Below are positions 21,319-30,694 of a stretch of 64,000 nucleotides of DNA, piece by piece. Below the pieces are notes generated by a model, which saw only the letters and a list, made by a program, of their open reading frames with translations, made no database searches and had not been told where the DNA came from. A program made the translations under genes and the position numbers. Source of the DNA: Thermococcus chitonophagus (GTDB taxonomy: Archaea; Methanobacteriota_B; Thermococci; Thermococcales; Thermococcaceae); NCBI RefSeq assembly GCF_002214605.1, contig NZ_CP015193.1, positions 1,034,978 to 1,098,977 on the forward strand. Reading direction: 5' to 3'. The stretch's first letter is position 1; every line of letters begins with the position of its first letter.

Positions 21319-22088
21319 TTTCTCACCTCTTTCCTTCTTTTTTGAATGTTTATTGCTTCTTCTATCGTGATATTTCCTAAAGCGACTTCTCTCGCTAATT
21401 CGGATGATATCGTTATTTTGCCCCCGCTTAATCTTCTGCTTTGGGCTTTAATATTTTCTATTTCTCCTTTAGTTACTTTATCCCCCTTAATTAACTCTCT
21501 TATCGTTATCTCCCTTCCGTCTCTAAGACCTATATTAATAGAAGCAACTATATCCTGTATCGCCCAAGCCTCCACTCCGCCAACTCGAGGAGTCGTCCCT
21601 TTCTCATTGACTAGGATTATTGGATAATCTTCTCCGAGTATCTTTGCAAGGGTCTTAAGCATTAGTATTCTGTGCCTCTTAGCACCATGACCAATCTTAA
21701 TTTTGGCTTTAGGATATTTTTCAAGCAGTTGTATTATTATATCAACATCTCGGGGGCTTTTTAGATGGTAGACCTCGAGGACTCTGTTATCTGCAACAAC
21801 ACTTACCCCAGGTCTCTCCCCAGGATCGATTGCTATGTAAATATGTTCAAATCTCCTTTTCCCTTCTAGCCTCAAAAGCAATTCATCTATAAATGTCTCG
21901 TCTCTCACTATTATCTTAGTGGGGAAATTTATCTTATTAGAATCTCGTTCTGACGTCAAAACTATCTCTACATCAAAAGGAATCTCATCGGTGATCTTCA
22001 AACTATAGAACGGAATTTTATGCTCTTTTAACACTTTCGTGGCTATATAATACACCCTTGCGTCTGTTGTTATTACTGCTACTCGCAT
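21315..22088 (-). CDS. RNase H/RuvC-fold protein of unknown function, upstream of cdc48
   Basis: A 257-residue protein not assigned to a named family by me. Its centre reads like a RuvC/YqgF-type RNase H fold: strand and acidic residue [16 protein letters not shown], a later acidic strand with [10 protein letters not shown] (compare the DER-TT motif of YqgF), and a final helix [12 protein letters not shown] with an Asp. An N-terminal alpha/beta domain (1-75) and a C-terminal helical region with [16 protein letters not shown] flank it. I start at ATG 22088; the frame is open further upstream but that part is hydrophobic and implausible. The ATGA overlap with cdc48 links the two genes. Nuclease or resolvase activity is inference. 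Confidence 0.6.
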
Positions 22089-22120
22089 CGTTAATAAAGT
22101 AGAGGAGAAGAATAAAAAGC

Positions 22121-23116
22121 TCACTCCTCAGGCTTGGGGAGAATGGCCTCAACACCAAGGACTTTCCACATGGCCTTTATCTGGTTCCTTAGCTCTTCAA
22201 TAGCCTCAGGCCTCTTGAAGAGATGCTTGAATCTTCCCTGGAGCTTGAGGTACTCTTCAATGGGCTTCTTGAACTCAATCCTTACTACTCTTCCGCCCTC
22301 CTTGTGTACCTTCGCACCTCCTCCTGGTGGTTGGATCTTGATGTTCCAGATGTCACCATACTCGATCTCGAATAATGGCCACATTCCTGTTTCAATTGCT
22401 AGCCTCGCTATCTCAACGCCTTTCTCAAGTGGTGTTCTCCATCCTGTCGGGCAGGTACAGTGAACTTGGATAAATGCGGGACCATCGACCTTAGCGGCCT
22501 TCTTTACCTTCTTTATGAAGTCGAATGGGTTTCCAATGCTTGCTGTTGCAACATAGGGTATCTGATGAGCAGCTGCAATGAGAGCGACCCACTTCTTCGG
22601 CTTGTCTTCACCAATTGAGTACTTTCCTGGTGGTGAAGTCGTTGTCCATGCTCCGTAGGGGGTTGAACTTGACCTCTGAATTCCAGTATTCATGTAGGCC
22701 TCATTATCATACATCAGATAGACTACATTGTGCCATCTCTCAAGCATTCCCGAGAGGGCCTGCATACCTATATCTGCTGTACCACCGTCACCACCAATTG
22801 CAAGGATCTTGCCCTTAATTCCCTTCTTCTTCCATGCAGCCTCAATTCCGCTTGCAACAGCTGCAGCGTTCTCGAATGCAACATGAACCCATGGAGCCTT
22901 CCAAGCGGTGTATGGGAATACAGCCGAGACTACCTCCATACATCCAGTTGCCTGGGCAATTGCAAAAGCATTTGGATCTCCATACTTCTCTTCCATAGCC
23001 TCGCTGAAAGCCTTAGTGGCGAGCCTCAAAGCTGTAGCACAACCACATCCAGCACAGGCAGCGTGGCCCGGTGCCCAGTACTCGCGAGTGGTAACAGGAG
23101 GCTTTCTAACTGCCAT
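22121..23116 (-). CDS. porB: Pyruvate:ferredoxin oxidoreductase, beta subunit
   Basis: A 331-residue ThDP-binding subunit of pyruvate ferredoxin oxidoreductase, which makes acetyl-CoA and CO2 and reduces ferredoxin. [13 protein letters not shown] holds iron-sulfur cysteines, [20 protein letters not shown] is the ThDP/Mg2+ motif with [10 protein letters not shown] downstream, and CTCPTGW supplies a further cysteine. The ribosome site GAGGTGG places the start at ATG 23116. Last gene of the cluster. It shares an almost identical 74-base block with vorB (see findings). The order of subunit genes matches the POR/VOR cluster known from P. furiosus. Confidence 0.93.
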   Translation of the reverse strand: MAVRKPPVTTREYWAPGHAACAGCGCATALRLATKAFSEAMEEKYGDPNAFAIAQATGCMEVVSAVFPYTAWKAPWVHVAFENAAAVASGIEAAWKKKGIKGKILAIGGDGGTADIGMQALSGMLERWHNVVYLMYDNEAYMNTGIQRSSSTPYGAWTTTSPPGKYSIGEDKPKKWVALIAAAHQIPYVATASIGNPFDFIKKVKKAAKVDGPAFIQVHCTCPTGWRTPLEKGVEIARLAIETGMWPLFEIEYGDIWNIKIQPPGGGAKVHKEGGRVVRIEFKKPIEEYLKLQGRFKHLFKRPEAIEELRNQIKAMWKVLGVEAILPKPEE

Positions 23117-23126
23117 TTCAACCACC

Positions 23127-24314
23127 TCACAAGAGCTCTTTCCTTAAACCAATCCAACTTATTGGCCTCTCAACCTTACCCTCCTCAAGGGCCTTCTTCG
23201 CTATCGCCAATGCCTCGTCAAGTTGCTGGAATGTTACGTCTCTACCACCGAGACCGGCTATGAAGTCAAGTAGCAATGGCTTCTCGCTTTCATTGATTAG
23301 GGCAGCTGAGGCATCCGTAAACACGGCACCGTAGAGACCAATTGTTATGTTCTTCTCGATGAATGCGAGAACCTTGGTCTTCTTAGCGAGCTCCCTTATC
23401 TCCTCAACTGGGAATGGCCTGTAGACAGTCATCTTTGCTGCTCCAACCTTGTATCCCTCTTCCCTCTTCTTGTCGACCCACTCCTTGAGGGTTCCGGCTA
23501 GTGAGCCCATAGTTACGAAGATTATATCTGCATCCTCCGTTCTGTACTCCTCGATCTTCTGGTACTTCCTTCCGAACTTCTTCTCGAACTCTTCAAAGAC
23601 TTCATCAATGACCTTCTTGGCTCTCTCCATAGCCTCCCACACTAAGTACCTAGTTTCCATATAGTGGGCTGGGAATGCTAGGGCACCCTGGGTTATGGGC
23701 CTCTGCGGGTCGAGGTAGGCGTGCTTTGGTTCGTACTCACCGAGGAACTCATCAACGACTTCCTGATCTGGTATTTCCACGGGCTCAACCGTGTGAGTTA
23801 GGATGAATGCATCGAAACCGACCATCGCTGGTAGGAGAACCCTCTCATCCTCTGCAACCTTGTATGCTGCGATTATCAAGTCAAGGGCCTCTTGGTTGTT
23901 CTCAGCGTAGAACTGAATCCAACCAGTGTCTCTCTGGCTGATCGTGTCCTGCCAGTCGTTCCAGATGTTGATTGGAGCTGAAAGTGCTCTGTTACCAATG
24001 GCCATTACAATTGGTAGCCTCATTCCAGCCGCTATGAAGAGTATCTCGTGCATCAGGGCAAGACCCTGGGATGCAGTTGCCGTGAACGTTCTAACTCCAG
24101 CTGCTGCAGCTCCAACCAACGCTGAAATAGCTGAGTGCTCGCTCTCCACCTTTATGAACTCAGCGTCAAGTTCACCATTTGCAACGAATTCGCTGATCTT
24201 CTCGGGAACAAGGGTTGAAGGTGTAATTGGGAACGCTGCAATTACCTTGGGTTTAGCCAGCTTTGCAGCCCAAGCTGCCGCTTCATTTGCCTTCATAACG
24301 GTTCTAATTGGCAT
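23127..24314 (-). CDS. porA: Pyruvate:ferredoxin oxidoreductase, alpha subunit
   Basis: A 395-residue subunit with the pyrimidine-binding and transketolase-C-like domains of 2-oxoacid:ferredoxin oxidoreductases. Family segments seen are [15 protein letters not shown] near the N-terminus, [21 protein letters not shown] (Glu near 60 activates ThDP), [13 protein letters not shown], and [18 protein letters not shown]. The start at ATG 24314 follows GGTGGTGAAG; the open frame upstream is ignored. It sits between porD and porB with gaps of 10-15 bases, so the three POR-specific genes form one unit, with the gamma subunit encoded upstream of the VOR genes. Confidence 0.93.
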   Translation of the reverse strand: MPIRTVMKANEAAAWAAKLAKPKVIAAFPITPSTLVPEKISEFVANGELDAEFIKVESEHSAISALVGAAAAGVRTFTATASQGLALMHEILFIAAGMRLPIVMAIGNRALSAPINIWNDWQDTISQRDTGWIQFYAENNQEALDLIIAAYKVAEDERVLLPAMVGFDAFILTHTVEPVEIPDQEVVDEFLGEYEPKHAYLDPQRPITQGALAFPAHYMETRYLVWEAMERAKKVIDEVFEEFEKKFGRKYQKIEEYRTEDADIIFVTMGSLAGTLKEWVDKKREEGYKVGAAKMTVYRPFPVEEIRELAKKTKVLAFIEKNITIGLYGAVFTDASAALINESEKPLLLDFIAGLGGRDVTFQQLDEALAIAKKALEEGKVERPISWIGLRKELL

Positions 24315-24328
24315 CTTCACCACCCCAT

Positions 24329-24646
24329 TCACTTAACTTCCCTAACCATCTCAATTGCCTTGGTTGGGCACTCATTTGCACAAATTCCACAACCCTTACA
24401 ATAATCATAGTCGAAAACTGGATAGCCCTCTTCGTCTAAGTAAATTGCTGGCTCTGGACAATAGATGTAGCACAGGAAGCACCTAACGCACTTATCCTTG
24501 TTGAACTCGGGCTTAAAGACTCTCCAAGAACCTGTCTTGTTAATTACGCTGCTTCCTGGTAGGTAGACTATTGCCCCTGGAGTCATTTTCTCCGTTAACT
24601 CCTTTTGAGCTCTTTCTATATCCGCCTTAAACGGGCTCTCAGCCAT
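24329..24646 (-). CDS. porD: Pyruvate:ferredoxin oxidoreductase, delta subunit (2[4Fe-4S] ferredoxin type)
   Basis: A 105-residue subunit with two ferredoxin-type cluster motifs, CVRCFLCYIYCPEP and CKGCGICANECP, that pass electrons from ThDP to external ferredoxin. The N-terminal 45 residues are the non-ferredoxin extension typical of PorD. The frame is open further upstream, but GGGGTGGT precedes the ATG pair at 24650/24646 and only the second is in frame. A TATA-like sequence just upstream suggests that porDAB can also be transcribed separately from vorDAB. Confidence 0.92.
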   Translation of the reverse strand: MAESPFKADIERAQKELTEKMTPGAIVYLPGSSVINKTGSWRVFKPEFNKDKCVRCFLCYIYCPEPAIYLDEEGYPVFDYDYCKGCGICANECPTKAIEMVREVK

Positions 24647-24675
24647 ACATACCACCCCAAGTGAATTATCCGCCT

Positions 24676-24688
24676 TATTTAAATAAAT
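24676..24688 (-). promoter_or_regulatory. Probable internal promoter for porD-porA-porB
   Basis: The minus strand reads TTAATTTATTTAAATAAG in the 52-base gap between vorB and porD. Predicted start near 24657, about 10 bases before the porD ATG. This would allow separate control of POR and VOR. Confidence 0.45.
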
Positions 24689-24698
24689 TAAGGAAAGT

Positions 24699-25634
24699 TC
24701 AACCAAACACTTCAGCAAGCTTCTTAAGCCTCTCCCACTCCTCAAGCACCCACTTCTGAAGTGTTTCAATGTCATCCTTAGTCATGTACTTGAATCTTCC
24801 CTGTAGCTTGAGGAACTCCTCAATTGGCCTTGGCTCTTTCTTTGGATTTGGCATGTTGATTTTGTACTTGCCGTTCTCGTATTCAAAGAGCGGGAAGTAT
24901 GCAGTCTGCACAGCAAGTCTAGCGATTTCTATGGTCTTGTCTGTTGGGCTCCTCCATCCTGTTGGACAGGGAGCAAAGAGCTGGATGAAGCTTGGTCCTG
25001 GTGTTTTTTGAGCCTTCTTGAGCTTTCTTATGAAGTCCTCAGGATAGGCTATGCTCGCAGTAGCAGCATAAGGAATTCTGTGGGCAATTACGATGTCAAT
25101 AACTTTCTTCTTGTGCCTCTTCTCAAGAAAGTGTCTCTTTCCTCCTGGTGTGTTTGTTGTCCATGCTCCGTAGGGGGTTGAACTTGACCTCTGAATTCCA
25201 GTATTCATGTAAGCCTCATTATCATACATTATGTAAACTGCGTCATGGCCTCTTTCAAGGAATCCACTCAATGCTTGAAGGCCTATATCTGCGGTTCCTC
25301 CGTCACCTGCCCAGCCAACCACCATTATACCGTCTTCTCCCTTAACTTTGTATCCCATAGCCTTCAATGCAGCTTCAATACCGCTAATCACGGCACCTGT
25401 AGTTTCGAAGGCCGTGTGGAAGAGGTTGGCGTCTAGAGCTGAATAAGGCCAGGGACCAGCTATGATTGTTGAACAGCATGCAGGAATTGCAACTATTGTC
25501 TTTCTTCCATATGCCTTAAGCACGTACCTAAGGCCGAGGGATGCACCACAGCCTTGGCAGGCAGTGTGACCAGCATAAAAGTGTTCATCAAACGGAAGGG
25601 TGAGCCTCTTCTTAATGTTCTCAGGAACTTCCAT
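24699..25634 (-). CDS. vorB: 2-Oxoisovalerate:ferredoxin oxidoreductase, beta subunit
   Basis: A 311-residue ThDP-binding subunit of VOR, which oxidises the 2-oxoacids of valine, leucine and isoleucine to acyl-CoA during peptide growth. CQGCGASLGL and CCST supply cluster cysteines; the ThDP motif is [19 protein letters not shown] with [10 protein letters not shown]. Three possible starts lie together; the second ATG (25634) has the best spacing from GAGGTGA. It is close to PorB in sequence. The VOR genes being in the same window as the operon that makes branched-chain amino acids is notable, though the two face opposite ways and are far apart. Confidence 0.92.
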   Translation of the reverse strand: MEVPENIKKRLTLPFDEHFYAGHTACQGCGASLGLRYVLKAYGRKTIVAIPACCSTIIAGPWPYSALDANLFHTAFETTGAVISGIEAALKAMGYKVKGEDGIMVVGWAGDGGTADIGLQALSGFLERGHDAVYIMYDNEAYMNTGIQRSSSTPYGAWTTNTPGGKRHFLEKRHKKKVIDIVIAHRIPYAATASIAYPEDFIRKLKKAQKTPGPSFIQLFAPCPTGWRSPTDKTIEIARLAVQTAYFPLFEYENGKYKINMPNPKKEPRPIEEFLKLQGRFKYMTKDDIETLQKWVLEEWERLKKLAEVFG

Positions 25635-25639
25635 CATTC

Positions 25640-26824
25640 TCACCTCTTAAGGTGATACCACTCAACTTCTCTATCCAACTTACCGCTCGCAATAATCTTC
25701 TTCATGTCCTCGGCAATAGCCTTGACGTCTTTAACCGTGAAGTCCCTCCCTCCGAGTCCTACGATGTAGTTCTTCATTATTGGCCTGGCGTCGGTATTGT
25801 ACAGGGATCCCTTAGCCTCGTTGAATAAAATTCCCTCCTGCCCAAATGAGAAGTTTCTGTCTAAAACGGCTATACCCTTAACACTCTCCGCAATTTCCAT
25901 AAGCTCCTCCTTCGGGAACGGCCTGAACCAGCGAACCTTTGCATAGCCAACCTTGTAGCCTTCTTTTCTTAGGAGATCTACTGCCTCTTTAACGGTTCCC
26001 ATTAGGGAGCCCATTCCCATGAACACGAAGTCTGCATCATCAATGTAAGCCTTCTCTATCATCTCACTGTAATCCCTTCCAAACCTCTCACCAAACTCTC
26101 TGCCAACTTCCTTGATAACCCTCTTTGCCTCCTCCATGGCCTTCGCAATCTTGTACCTGAACTCGTAGTAGTCATTTGGGGTTGCAAGCCCACCGACTGC
26201 GAAAGGCTCGTCAAAGTTAGCCAAGCTGTAGAGGGGCTTTCTAGGTGGGAGGAACTCATCCACAAGTTCCTGGGGAATCATCTCAACTATATCATAGGTG
26301 TGACTTAAAATGAACGCGCTCTCTATGATCATAGCTGGTAGGTTTACTGTTTCTGCAATCTTGTAGGCCATCAAAACCCCATCGTAAACCTCTTGGTTGT
26401 TCTCAGCATAGAACTGCATCCAGCCCGTATCTCTTTGGGCAAGCGAGTCAGTCTGATCATCCCAGACGCTCCATGGGGGTGCCATTGCTCTATTCACGTC
26501 AACCATTACTATTGGCAATCTCGCTCCAGAGGCCCAATGGAGCATCTCATGCATTAAGGCAAGACCTTGAGCTGAAGTTGCGGTAAAGACTCTAGCTCCA
26601 GTCGCAGAAGCTCCTATACATGCGGCCATTGCGGAGTGTTCACTCTCTACGGGGATGTACTGAATGTCAGCAAGACCATTAGCAATGAACTCAGCAATCT
26701 TCTCAATGATGCTGGTCTGGGGGGTTATAGGATAAGCAGCGACAACCTGAACTCTCGCGTGAAGAGCTGCATACGCAGCGGCATAATTACCGCTTACAAC
26801 CTTCCTAATTGGCCTGTACTCCAT
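25640..26824 (-). CDS. vorA: 2-Oxoisovalerate:ferredoxin oxidoreductase, alpha subunit
   Basis: A 394-residue paralogue of PorA with the same landmarks: [58 protein letters not shown] and [15 protein letters not shown]. It binds the pyrimidine side of ThDP together with VorB. GTGAGGTG precedes ATG 26824; an in-frame GTG nine bases earlier is less likely. It lies 10 bases after vorD and directly before vorB. Substrate preference between pyruvate and branched-chain acids is assigned from the known gene order porG-vorDAB-porDAB, not from a residue I can see. Confidence 0.92.
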   Translation of the reverse strand: MEYRPIRKVVSGNYAAAYAALHARVQVVAAYPITPQTSIIEKIAEFIANGLADIQYIPVESEHSAMAACIGASATGARVFTATSAQGLALMHEMLHWASGARLPIVMVDVNRAMAPPWSVWDDQTDSLAQRDTGWMQFYAENNQEVYDGVLMAYKIAETVNLPAMIIESAFILSHTYDIVEMIPQELVDEFLPPRKPLYSLANFDEPFAVGGLATPNDYYEFRYKIAKAMEEAKRVIKEVGREFGERFGRDYSEMIEKAYIDDADFVFMGMGSLMGTVKEAVDLLRKEGYKVGYAKVRWFRPFPKEELMEIAESVKGIAVLDRNFSFGQEGILFNEAKGSLYNTDARPIMKNYIVGLGGRDFTVKDVKAIAEDMKKIIASGKLDREVEWYHLKR

Positions 26825-26834
26825 AACGAACACC

Positions 26835-27152
26835 TCACTTTTCCTCTCTCACCATTGTAATTGCCTTAGTTGGGCACTCATTAGCGCAAATCCCACAGCC
26901 CTTACAATAATCATAGTCTATTGCAACCATGCCATCTGGCTTAATGTAAATTGCCGGCTCAGGACAGAACTTCCAGCAAATATAGCATTTAACACATTTC
27001 GACTCGTCAATGACAGGCATGAAAGTTCTCCAATCTCCGGTGAAGTTAACTAGTGTGGTTCCCAAACTAACTGGGGCTTCGGGGTACTCATCCACGGACT
27101 TAGGAGAAATTGGCTTCGCCTCATCCTTAGTTTTTCCAAATAGGGTATTCAC
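26835..27152 (-). CDS. vorD: 2-Oxoisovalerate:ferredoxin oxidoreductase, delta subunit
   Basis: A 105-residue 2[4Fe-4S] subunit with CVKCYICWKFCPEP and CKGCGICANECP, the same length as PorD. GGGGTGG five bases upstream places the start at GTG 27152. The open frame further upstream is an artefact of the porG coding sequence on a shifted frame. The C-terminal third is nearly identical to PorD at both protein and DNA level, as expected for recent paralogues that dock to the same ferredoxin. Confidence 0.92.
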   Translation of the reverse strand: MNTLFGKTKDEAKPISPKSVDEYPEAPVSLGTTLVNFTGDWRTFMPVIDESKCVKCYICWKFCPEPAIYIKPDGMVAIDYDYCKGCGICANECPTKAITMVREEK

Positions 27153-27201
27153 GTCGACCACCCCATTCACGGGAAGAGGGTTAAACCAAAAAGTAAGGAA
27201 G

Positions 27202-27759
27202 TTAAAGCTCAAAGACCTGGGTCTTTTCAAAAGCTTCCTGAGCAGCTCTAGCGTTCTTTTCGCCAAGCTCACCAGAGAACGTGTCCTTAATGGCTTCCTT
27301 GATACTGTCAATCTTAACAAGCCCAGTAGCCTTTGCGACTGCACCGAGAATTGCGGTGTTCGTAATTGGAAGACCAAGAACCTCGAGGGCTATTGTAGTA
27401 GCATCGACTAGGGCCAGCTTCTTTGGCTTCTTCTTGAGCTTCTCTAGAACTTCTTCCTTGCTCTTCTCGGTGTTTATTATCACGATTCCATCATCCTTGA
27501 GACCTGCTGTGACGTCAACAGTTTCGAGAAGGCTTGGGTCTAAAACTACTACTATGTCAGGCTCATAGATCTGGGTCTTGATCCTAATGGGTTTGTCATC
27601 TATCCTGGTAAATGCAGTAACTGGGGCACCTCTTCTTTCAACACCAAAGAATGGGAAAGCTTGAACGTACTTGCCTTCTAGAAATGCTGCCTCAGCGAGA
27701 ATGTTTGCGGCAGTAACGGCACCTTGTCCACCTCTACCGTGAAAACGAATCTCTATCAT
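27202..27759 (-). CDS. porG: Gamma subunit shared by pyruvate and 2-oxoisovalerate oxidoreductases
   Basis: A 185-residue POR gamma domain protein. The N-terminal [20 protein letters not shown] motif binds coenzyme A in this family, followed by [14 protein letters not shown] and the [15 protein letters not shown] strand. There is one gamma gene for two sets of alpha, beta and delta genes, matching the known P. furiosus arrangement in which POR and VOR share it. A GGAGG ribosome site lies before ATG 27759; an in-frame TTG two codons earlier is less likely. First gene of the cluster, with its promoter at about 27821-27830. Confidence 0.93.
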
Positions 27760-27820
27760 CTTCAAGCCTCCTTAAAATTTTTTCAAATTGATCCGGGTCA
27801 TTTTTGGTTTGATGGAGTCC

Positions 27821-27830
27821 TATTTATTTA
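27821..27830 (-). promoter_or_regulatory. TATA box of the POR/VOR cluster
   Basis: The minus strand reads TAAATAAATA here; the predicted start near 27800 leaves a leader of about 40 bases before the porG ATG. Confidence 0.45.
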
Positions 27831-27927
27831 GTTTTCGGTGTAGAGTGAAAACCCTCACGTCAATTGTCAAACTTTTGGTTGGAAAATGTTTATTCCATGT
27901 TATTCGATAATCAACGAATGATGTTTT

Positions 27928-27944
27928 GGCTTTCACCGAAAGCC
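27928..27944. promoter_or_regulatory. Perfect palindrome next to the HMG-CoA synthase TATA box, candidate operator
   Basis: GGCTTTC, three bases, GAAAGCC. It ends at the first base of the TATA region and so covers the BRE, where a bound regulator would block or recruit TFB. A weaker inverted repeat (ATTCG and CGAAT) lies some 10 bases further upstream. Confidence 0.5.
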
Positions 27945-27954
27945 TTTTATATAA
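27945..27954 (+). promoter_or_regulatory. TATA box of the HMG-CoA synthase operon
   Basis: TTTTATATAA, with a predicted start near 27976 and a leader of about 35 bases that ends in the AGGTGATGTGA ribosome site. Confidence 0.6.
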
Positions 27955-28011
27955 TTCACATCCTCCAAATACGAAAGCCCGTTCTAATGAAAATTCACTA
28001 AGGTGATGTGA

Positions 28012-29061
28012 ATGAAACTGCTAAAGCCAGCGAAGGACATAGGTATTGTTGGTTATGGTGCCTACGTACCAATGTACAGAATCAGGAATGAAGAGATAGG
28101 TAGGGTTTGGGGAGTTTCAAGCTTCCCAATCGAGGAAAAGGCCGTTCCTGGTCTTGATGAGGATGCCGTGACCATAGGAATTGAAGCTGCAAGAAACGCC
28201 CTTAAGAGGGCTAAAATCGACCCCAGGAAGATAAGGGCGATATGGTTTGGAAGCGAGAGCAAGCCTTACGCGGTCAAGCCCTCGTCAACGATAATAGCTG
28301 AAGCCATTGGAGCAACTCCTGATTTAGAGGCTGCAGATTTTGAATTCGCATGTAAGGCAGGAACCGAAGCATTGCAGGCGGCAATAGGTTTCGTGGCCTC
28401 AGGAATGGCTGAATACGCAATGGCAATAGGGGCAGATACCGCGCAGGGAAGACCTGCTGATCACCTCGAATTCACCGCTGGAGCAGGAGGTGCTGCATTC
28501 ATAATCGGGGAAAAGAGCAGTGAAACCCTAGCATATTTTGAGGGAAGCTACTCCTACGTCACCGACACCCCAGACTTCTGGAGGAGGCAACATGAGCACT
28601 ACCCCAGGCACGGGAACAGGTTTACCGGAGAACCAGCATACTTCCACCACGTAATAACTGCGGCAAAGACGTTGATGGATGAACTCGGTTTAAAGCCAAG
28701 CGACTTCGACTATGCAGTGTTCCATCAGCCAAACGTTAAATTCCCGCTTACCGCTGCAAAGATCCTGGGGATACCAAAGGAAAAGGTCCTCCCTGGGCTT
28801 TTAACCGGAAGGATTGGAAACACGTACAGCGGAGCAACGATGGTTGGGATTTCTGCAGTTCTCGACATCGCAAAGCCTGGGGACAGGATACTGTGGGTTT
28901 CATTCGGTTCAGGAGCCGGAAGCGATGCGTTCAGCATAGTCGTTCAGGATGCAATTGAGGAGAAGAGAGATCTCGCTCCGAAGGTTGAGGACTACATAAA
29001 GAGGAGGAGGGTCATCGACTATGCGCTGTACGCCAAGGCGAGAAGGAAATACATACTGTGA
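28012..29061 (+). CDS. Hydroxymethylglutaryl-CoA synthase
   Basis: A 349-residue thiolase-fold enzyme that condenses acetyl-CoA with acetoacetyl-CoA to HMG-CoA, the second step of the mevalonate pathway to archaeal isoprenoid lipids. The nucleophile is Cys114 in [12 protein letters not shown], Glu82 lies in GSESK, and the histidine of [10 protein letters not shown] completes the active site; [10 protein letters not shown] follows. Length is typical of the archaeal type. Translation starts at ATG 28012 behind AGGTGATG. It heads an operon with thiolase and DUF35 protein; the archaeal proteins are known to form one complex that channels acetoacetyl-CoA. Confidence 0.93.
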   Translation: MKLLKPAKDIGIVGYGAYVPMYRIRNEEIGRVWGVSSFPIEEKAVPGLDEDAVTIGIEAARNALKRAKIDPRKIRAIWFGSESKPYAVKPSSTIIAEAIGATPDLEAADFEFACKAGTEALQAAIGFVASGMAEYAMAIGADTAQGRPADHLEFTAGAGGAAFIIGEKSSETLAYFEGSYSYVTDTPDFWRRQHEHYPRHGNRFTGEPAYFHHVITAAKTLMDELGLKPSDFDYAVFHQPNVKFPLTAAKILGIPKEKVLPGLLTGRIGNTYSGATMVGISAVLDIAKPGDRILWVSFGSGAGSDAFSIVVQDAIEEKRDLAPKVEDYIKRRRVIDYALYAKARRKYIL

Positions 29062-29071
29062 GGTGGTTTAA

Positions 29072-30238
29072 ATGAGGAAAGCAATTATCGTTGGAGTTGG
29101 GATGACCCCCGTTGGGGAGCACTGGAAGCTCTCACTTAGAGACCTCGCGGTCGAAGCCATTCTCAACGCTATGGACGATGCCGGTGTAGACAAGGTCGAT
29201 TCCCTCTATGTAGGTAACATGGCTTCTGGGCCTTTCGTTGAGCAGGAAAACCTTGGAGCTTTAATAGCTGATTGGGCTGGCCTCGGAAATATACCTGCAG
29301 TAAAGATCGAAGCTGCTTGCGCCTCTGGAGGAGCCGCCGTTCAAGAGGGAGCGAAGGCCGTGCTAAGCGGTCTTGAGGATGTTGTTCTTGTCGTCGGTGT
29401 TGAGAAGATGACCGATGCATGGCCAAGCGATGCCACAAGATACTTAGCCTATGCAAGCGATGCTGAATGGGAGTTGTTCCATGGGGCGAGCTTTGTAGCC
29501 CTTAACGCGCTGATAATGAGGCACTACATGAACACCTATGGATACACTGAGGAAGACCTAGCATTATTCGCAGTCAATGCTCACGCCAACGCCGCAAAGA
29601 ACCCATATGCTATGTTCAAGAGGGCGATCACCGTTGATACCGTTATGAAGAGCCCCTATATTGCAGATCCGTTGAAGCTGTTCGATGCTTCCCCGGTATG
29701 TGACGGAGCTGCCGCCGTGATAATAACTACTCCGGAGAAGGCTAAAGAATTGGGAATTCCGAAGGAGAAGTGGGTTGAGATCGCGGGAATGGGAAGGGCC
29801 GTTGACACGATAAACCTCGCAAACAGGGAAGATCTACTCACGCTTAAAGCCGCAAAGATAGCCGCTGAGAGAGCCTACAAGATGGCCGGGGTTACGGTTG
29901 ATGACATAGACTTCTTCGAGGTTCATGATGCCTTTACTGTCATGGCCGCTCTAAGCTTGGAGGCATTAGGTGCGGCAAAGAAGGGAGAGGGAGCAAAGCT
30001 TGCTAAGGAGGGGCAGATAGCGATTGATGGAGACTACCCAATCCAGACGATGGGTGGGCTTAAGGCGAGAGGCCACCCAGTCGGTGCAACTGGAGTTTAC
30101 CAGACCGTGGAGGCAGTCCTTCAGTTGAGAGGAGAGGCACCGGAAGGAATTCAGGTTCCTGATGCCGAAGTTGGGGTTACGCAGAATATTGGTGGAACGG
30201 GCTCAAACATAACCGTTACAGTTCTGAGGAGGGTTTGA
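29072..30238 (+). CDS. Acetyl-CoA C-acetyltransferase (thiolase)
   Basis: A 388-residue thiolase that makes acetoacetyl-CoA for the preceding HMG-CoA synthase. Cys83 in EAACASGGAAVQ is the acyl-enzyme nucleophile; the ARGHPVGATG segment has the catalytic histidine; the C-terminal motif is NIGGTGSNITV, with Gly in the place of the usual second cysteine, as in other archaeal and SCP2-type thiolases. It starts 10 bases after the synthase and ends one base before the DUF35 gene. Because of the missing second cysteine the protein needs its complex partner for efficient turnover; that is inference. Confidence 0.92.
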   Translation: MRKAIIVGVGMTPVGEHWKLSLRDLAVEAILNAMDDAGVDKVDSLYVGNMASGPFVEQENLGALIADWAGLGNIPAVKIEAACASGGAAVQEGAKAVLSGLEDVVLVVGVEKMTDAWPSDATRYLAYASDAEWELFHGASFVALNALIMRHYMNTYGYTEEDLALFAVNAHANAAKNPYAMFKRAITVDTVMKSPYIADPLKLFDASPVCDGAAAVIITTPEKAKELGIPKEKWVEIAGMGRAVDTINLANREDLLTLKAAKIAAERAYKMAGVTVDDIDFFEVHDAFTVMAALSLEALGAAKKGEGAKLAKEGQIAIDGDYPIQTMGGLKARGHPVGATGVYQTVEAVLQLRGEAPEGIQVPDAEVGVTQNIGGTGSNITVTVLRRV

Positions 30239-30239
30239 A

Positions 30240-30644
30240 ATGGGGAAGCCCATGCAGGTTTCCCGTTACTGGAGGCACTTTAAGGAGAAGTACAGGCTAA
30301 TTGGAGGAAAGTGCGAGAACGGCCATGTGTTCTTCCCGAAGAGACCCGTCTGTCCAGTTTGTGGTAGCAGGAACGTTGAGGACTTTCAGTTCAGTGGCAG
30401 AGGTAAAGTCATATCATGGACATTAGTTAGGAATCCGCCGAGCGGTTTTGAATACTACAAGCCATATCCAATAGCACTAATACAGCTTGAGGAGGGGCCA
30501 GTTATATTGGCCCAGCTAACTGACGTTGATCCGGATGAAATTAAGGAAGGCATGGAAGTAGAGATGGTAACCAGAAAGATCAGGGAATTCGATGAGGACG
30601 GAATAATACTGTACGGCTACAAGTTTAGGCCCATGCTGAAGTGA
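30240..30644 (+). CDS. DUF35 zinc-ribbon/OB-fold scaffold protein
   Basis: A 134-residue protein with an N-terminal helix, a zinc ribbon (cysteines in GGKCENGH and PVCPVCGS) and a C-terminal OB fold (VISWTLVRN onward). In archaea the protein encoded next to thiolase and HMG-CoA synthase bridges the two enzymes and shares a CoA-binding site. The gene begins one base after the thiolase stop, with GGAGGG as ribosome site inside the thiolase end, so the three proteins are made together. Confidence 0.9.
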   Translation: MGKPMQVSRYWRHFKEKYRLIGGKCENGHVFFPKRPVCPVCGSRNVEDFQFSGRGKVISWTLVRNPPSGFEYYKPYPIALIQLEEGPVILAQLTDVDPDEIKEGMEVEMVTRKIREFDEDGIILYGYKFRPMLK

Positions 30645-30664
30645 ACCGCGTTTCTAACTTCAGC

Positions 30665-30672
30665 TTTAAATA
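30665..30672 (+). promoter_or_regulatory. TATA box giving a leaderless start for the maturation protease
   Basis: TTTAAATA, 30 bases before ATG 30695, so transcript and coding region would begin at about the same base. No ribosome site is seen before that ATG, which fits. Confidence 0.5.
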
Positions 30673-30694
30673 CCCTATTCCTTCTTTCAATTTG

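Noticed and set aside
22641-25229. Repeated block in porB and vorB as a mobile or regulatory repeat
   Set aside because: It lies in homologous codons of two paralogous genes in the same frame, so it is shared ancestry or conversion.
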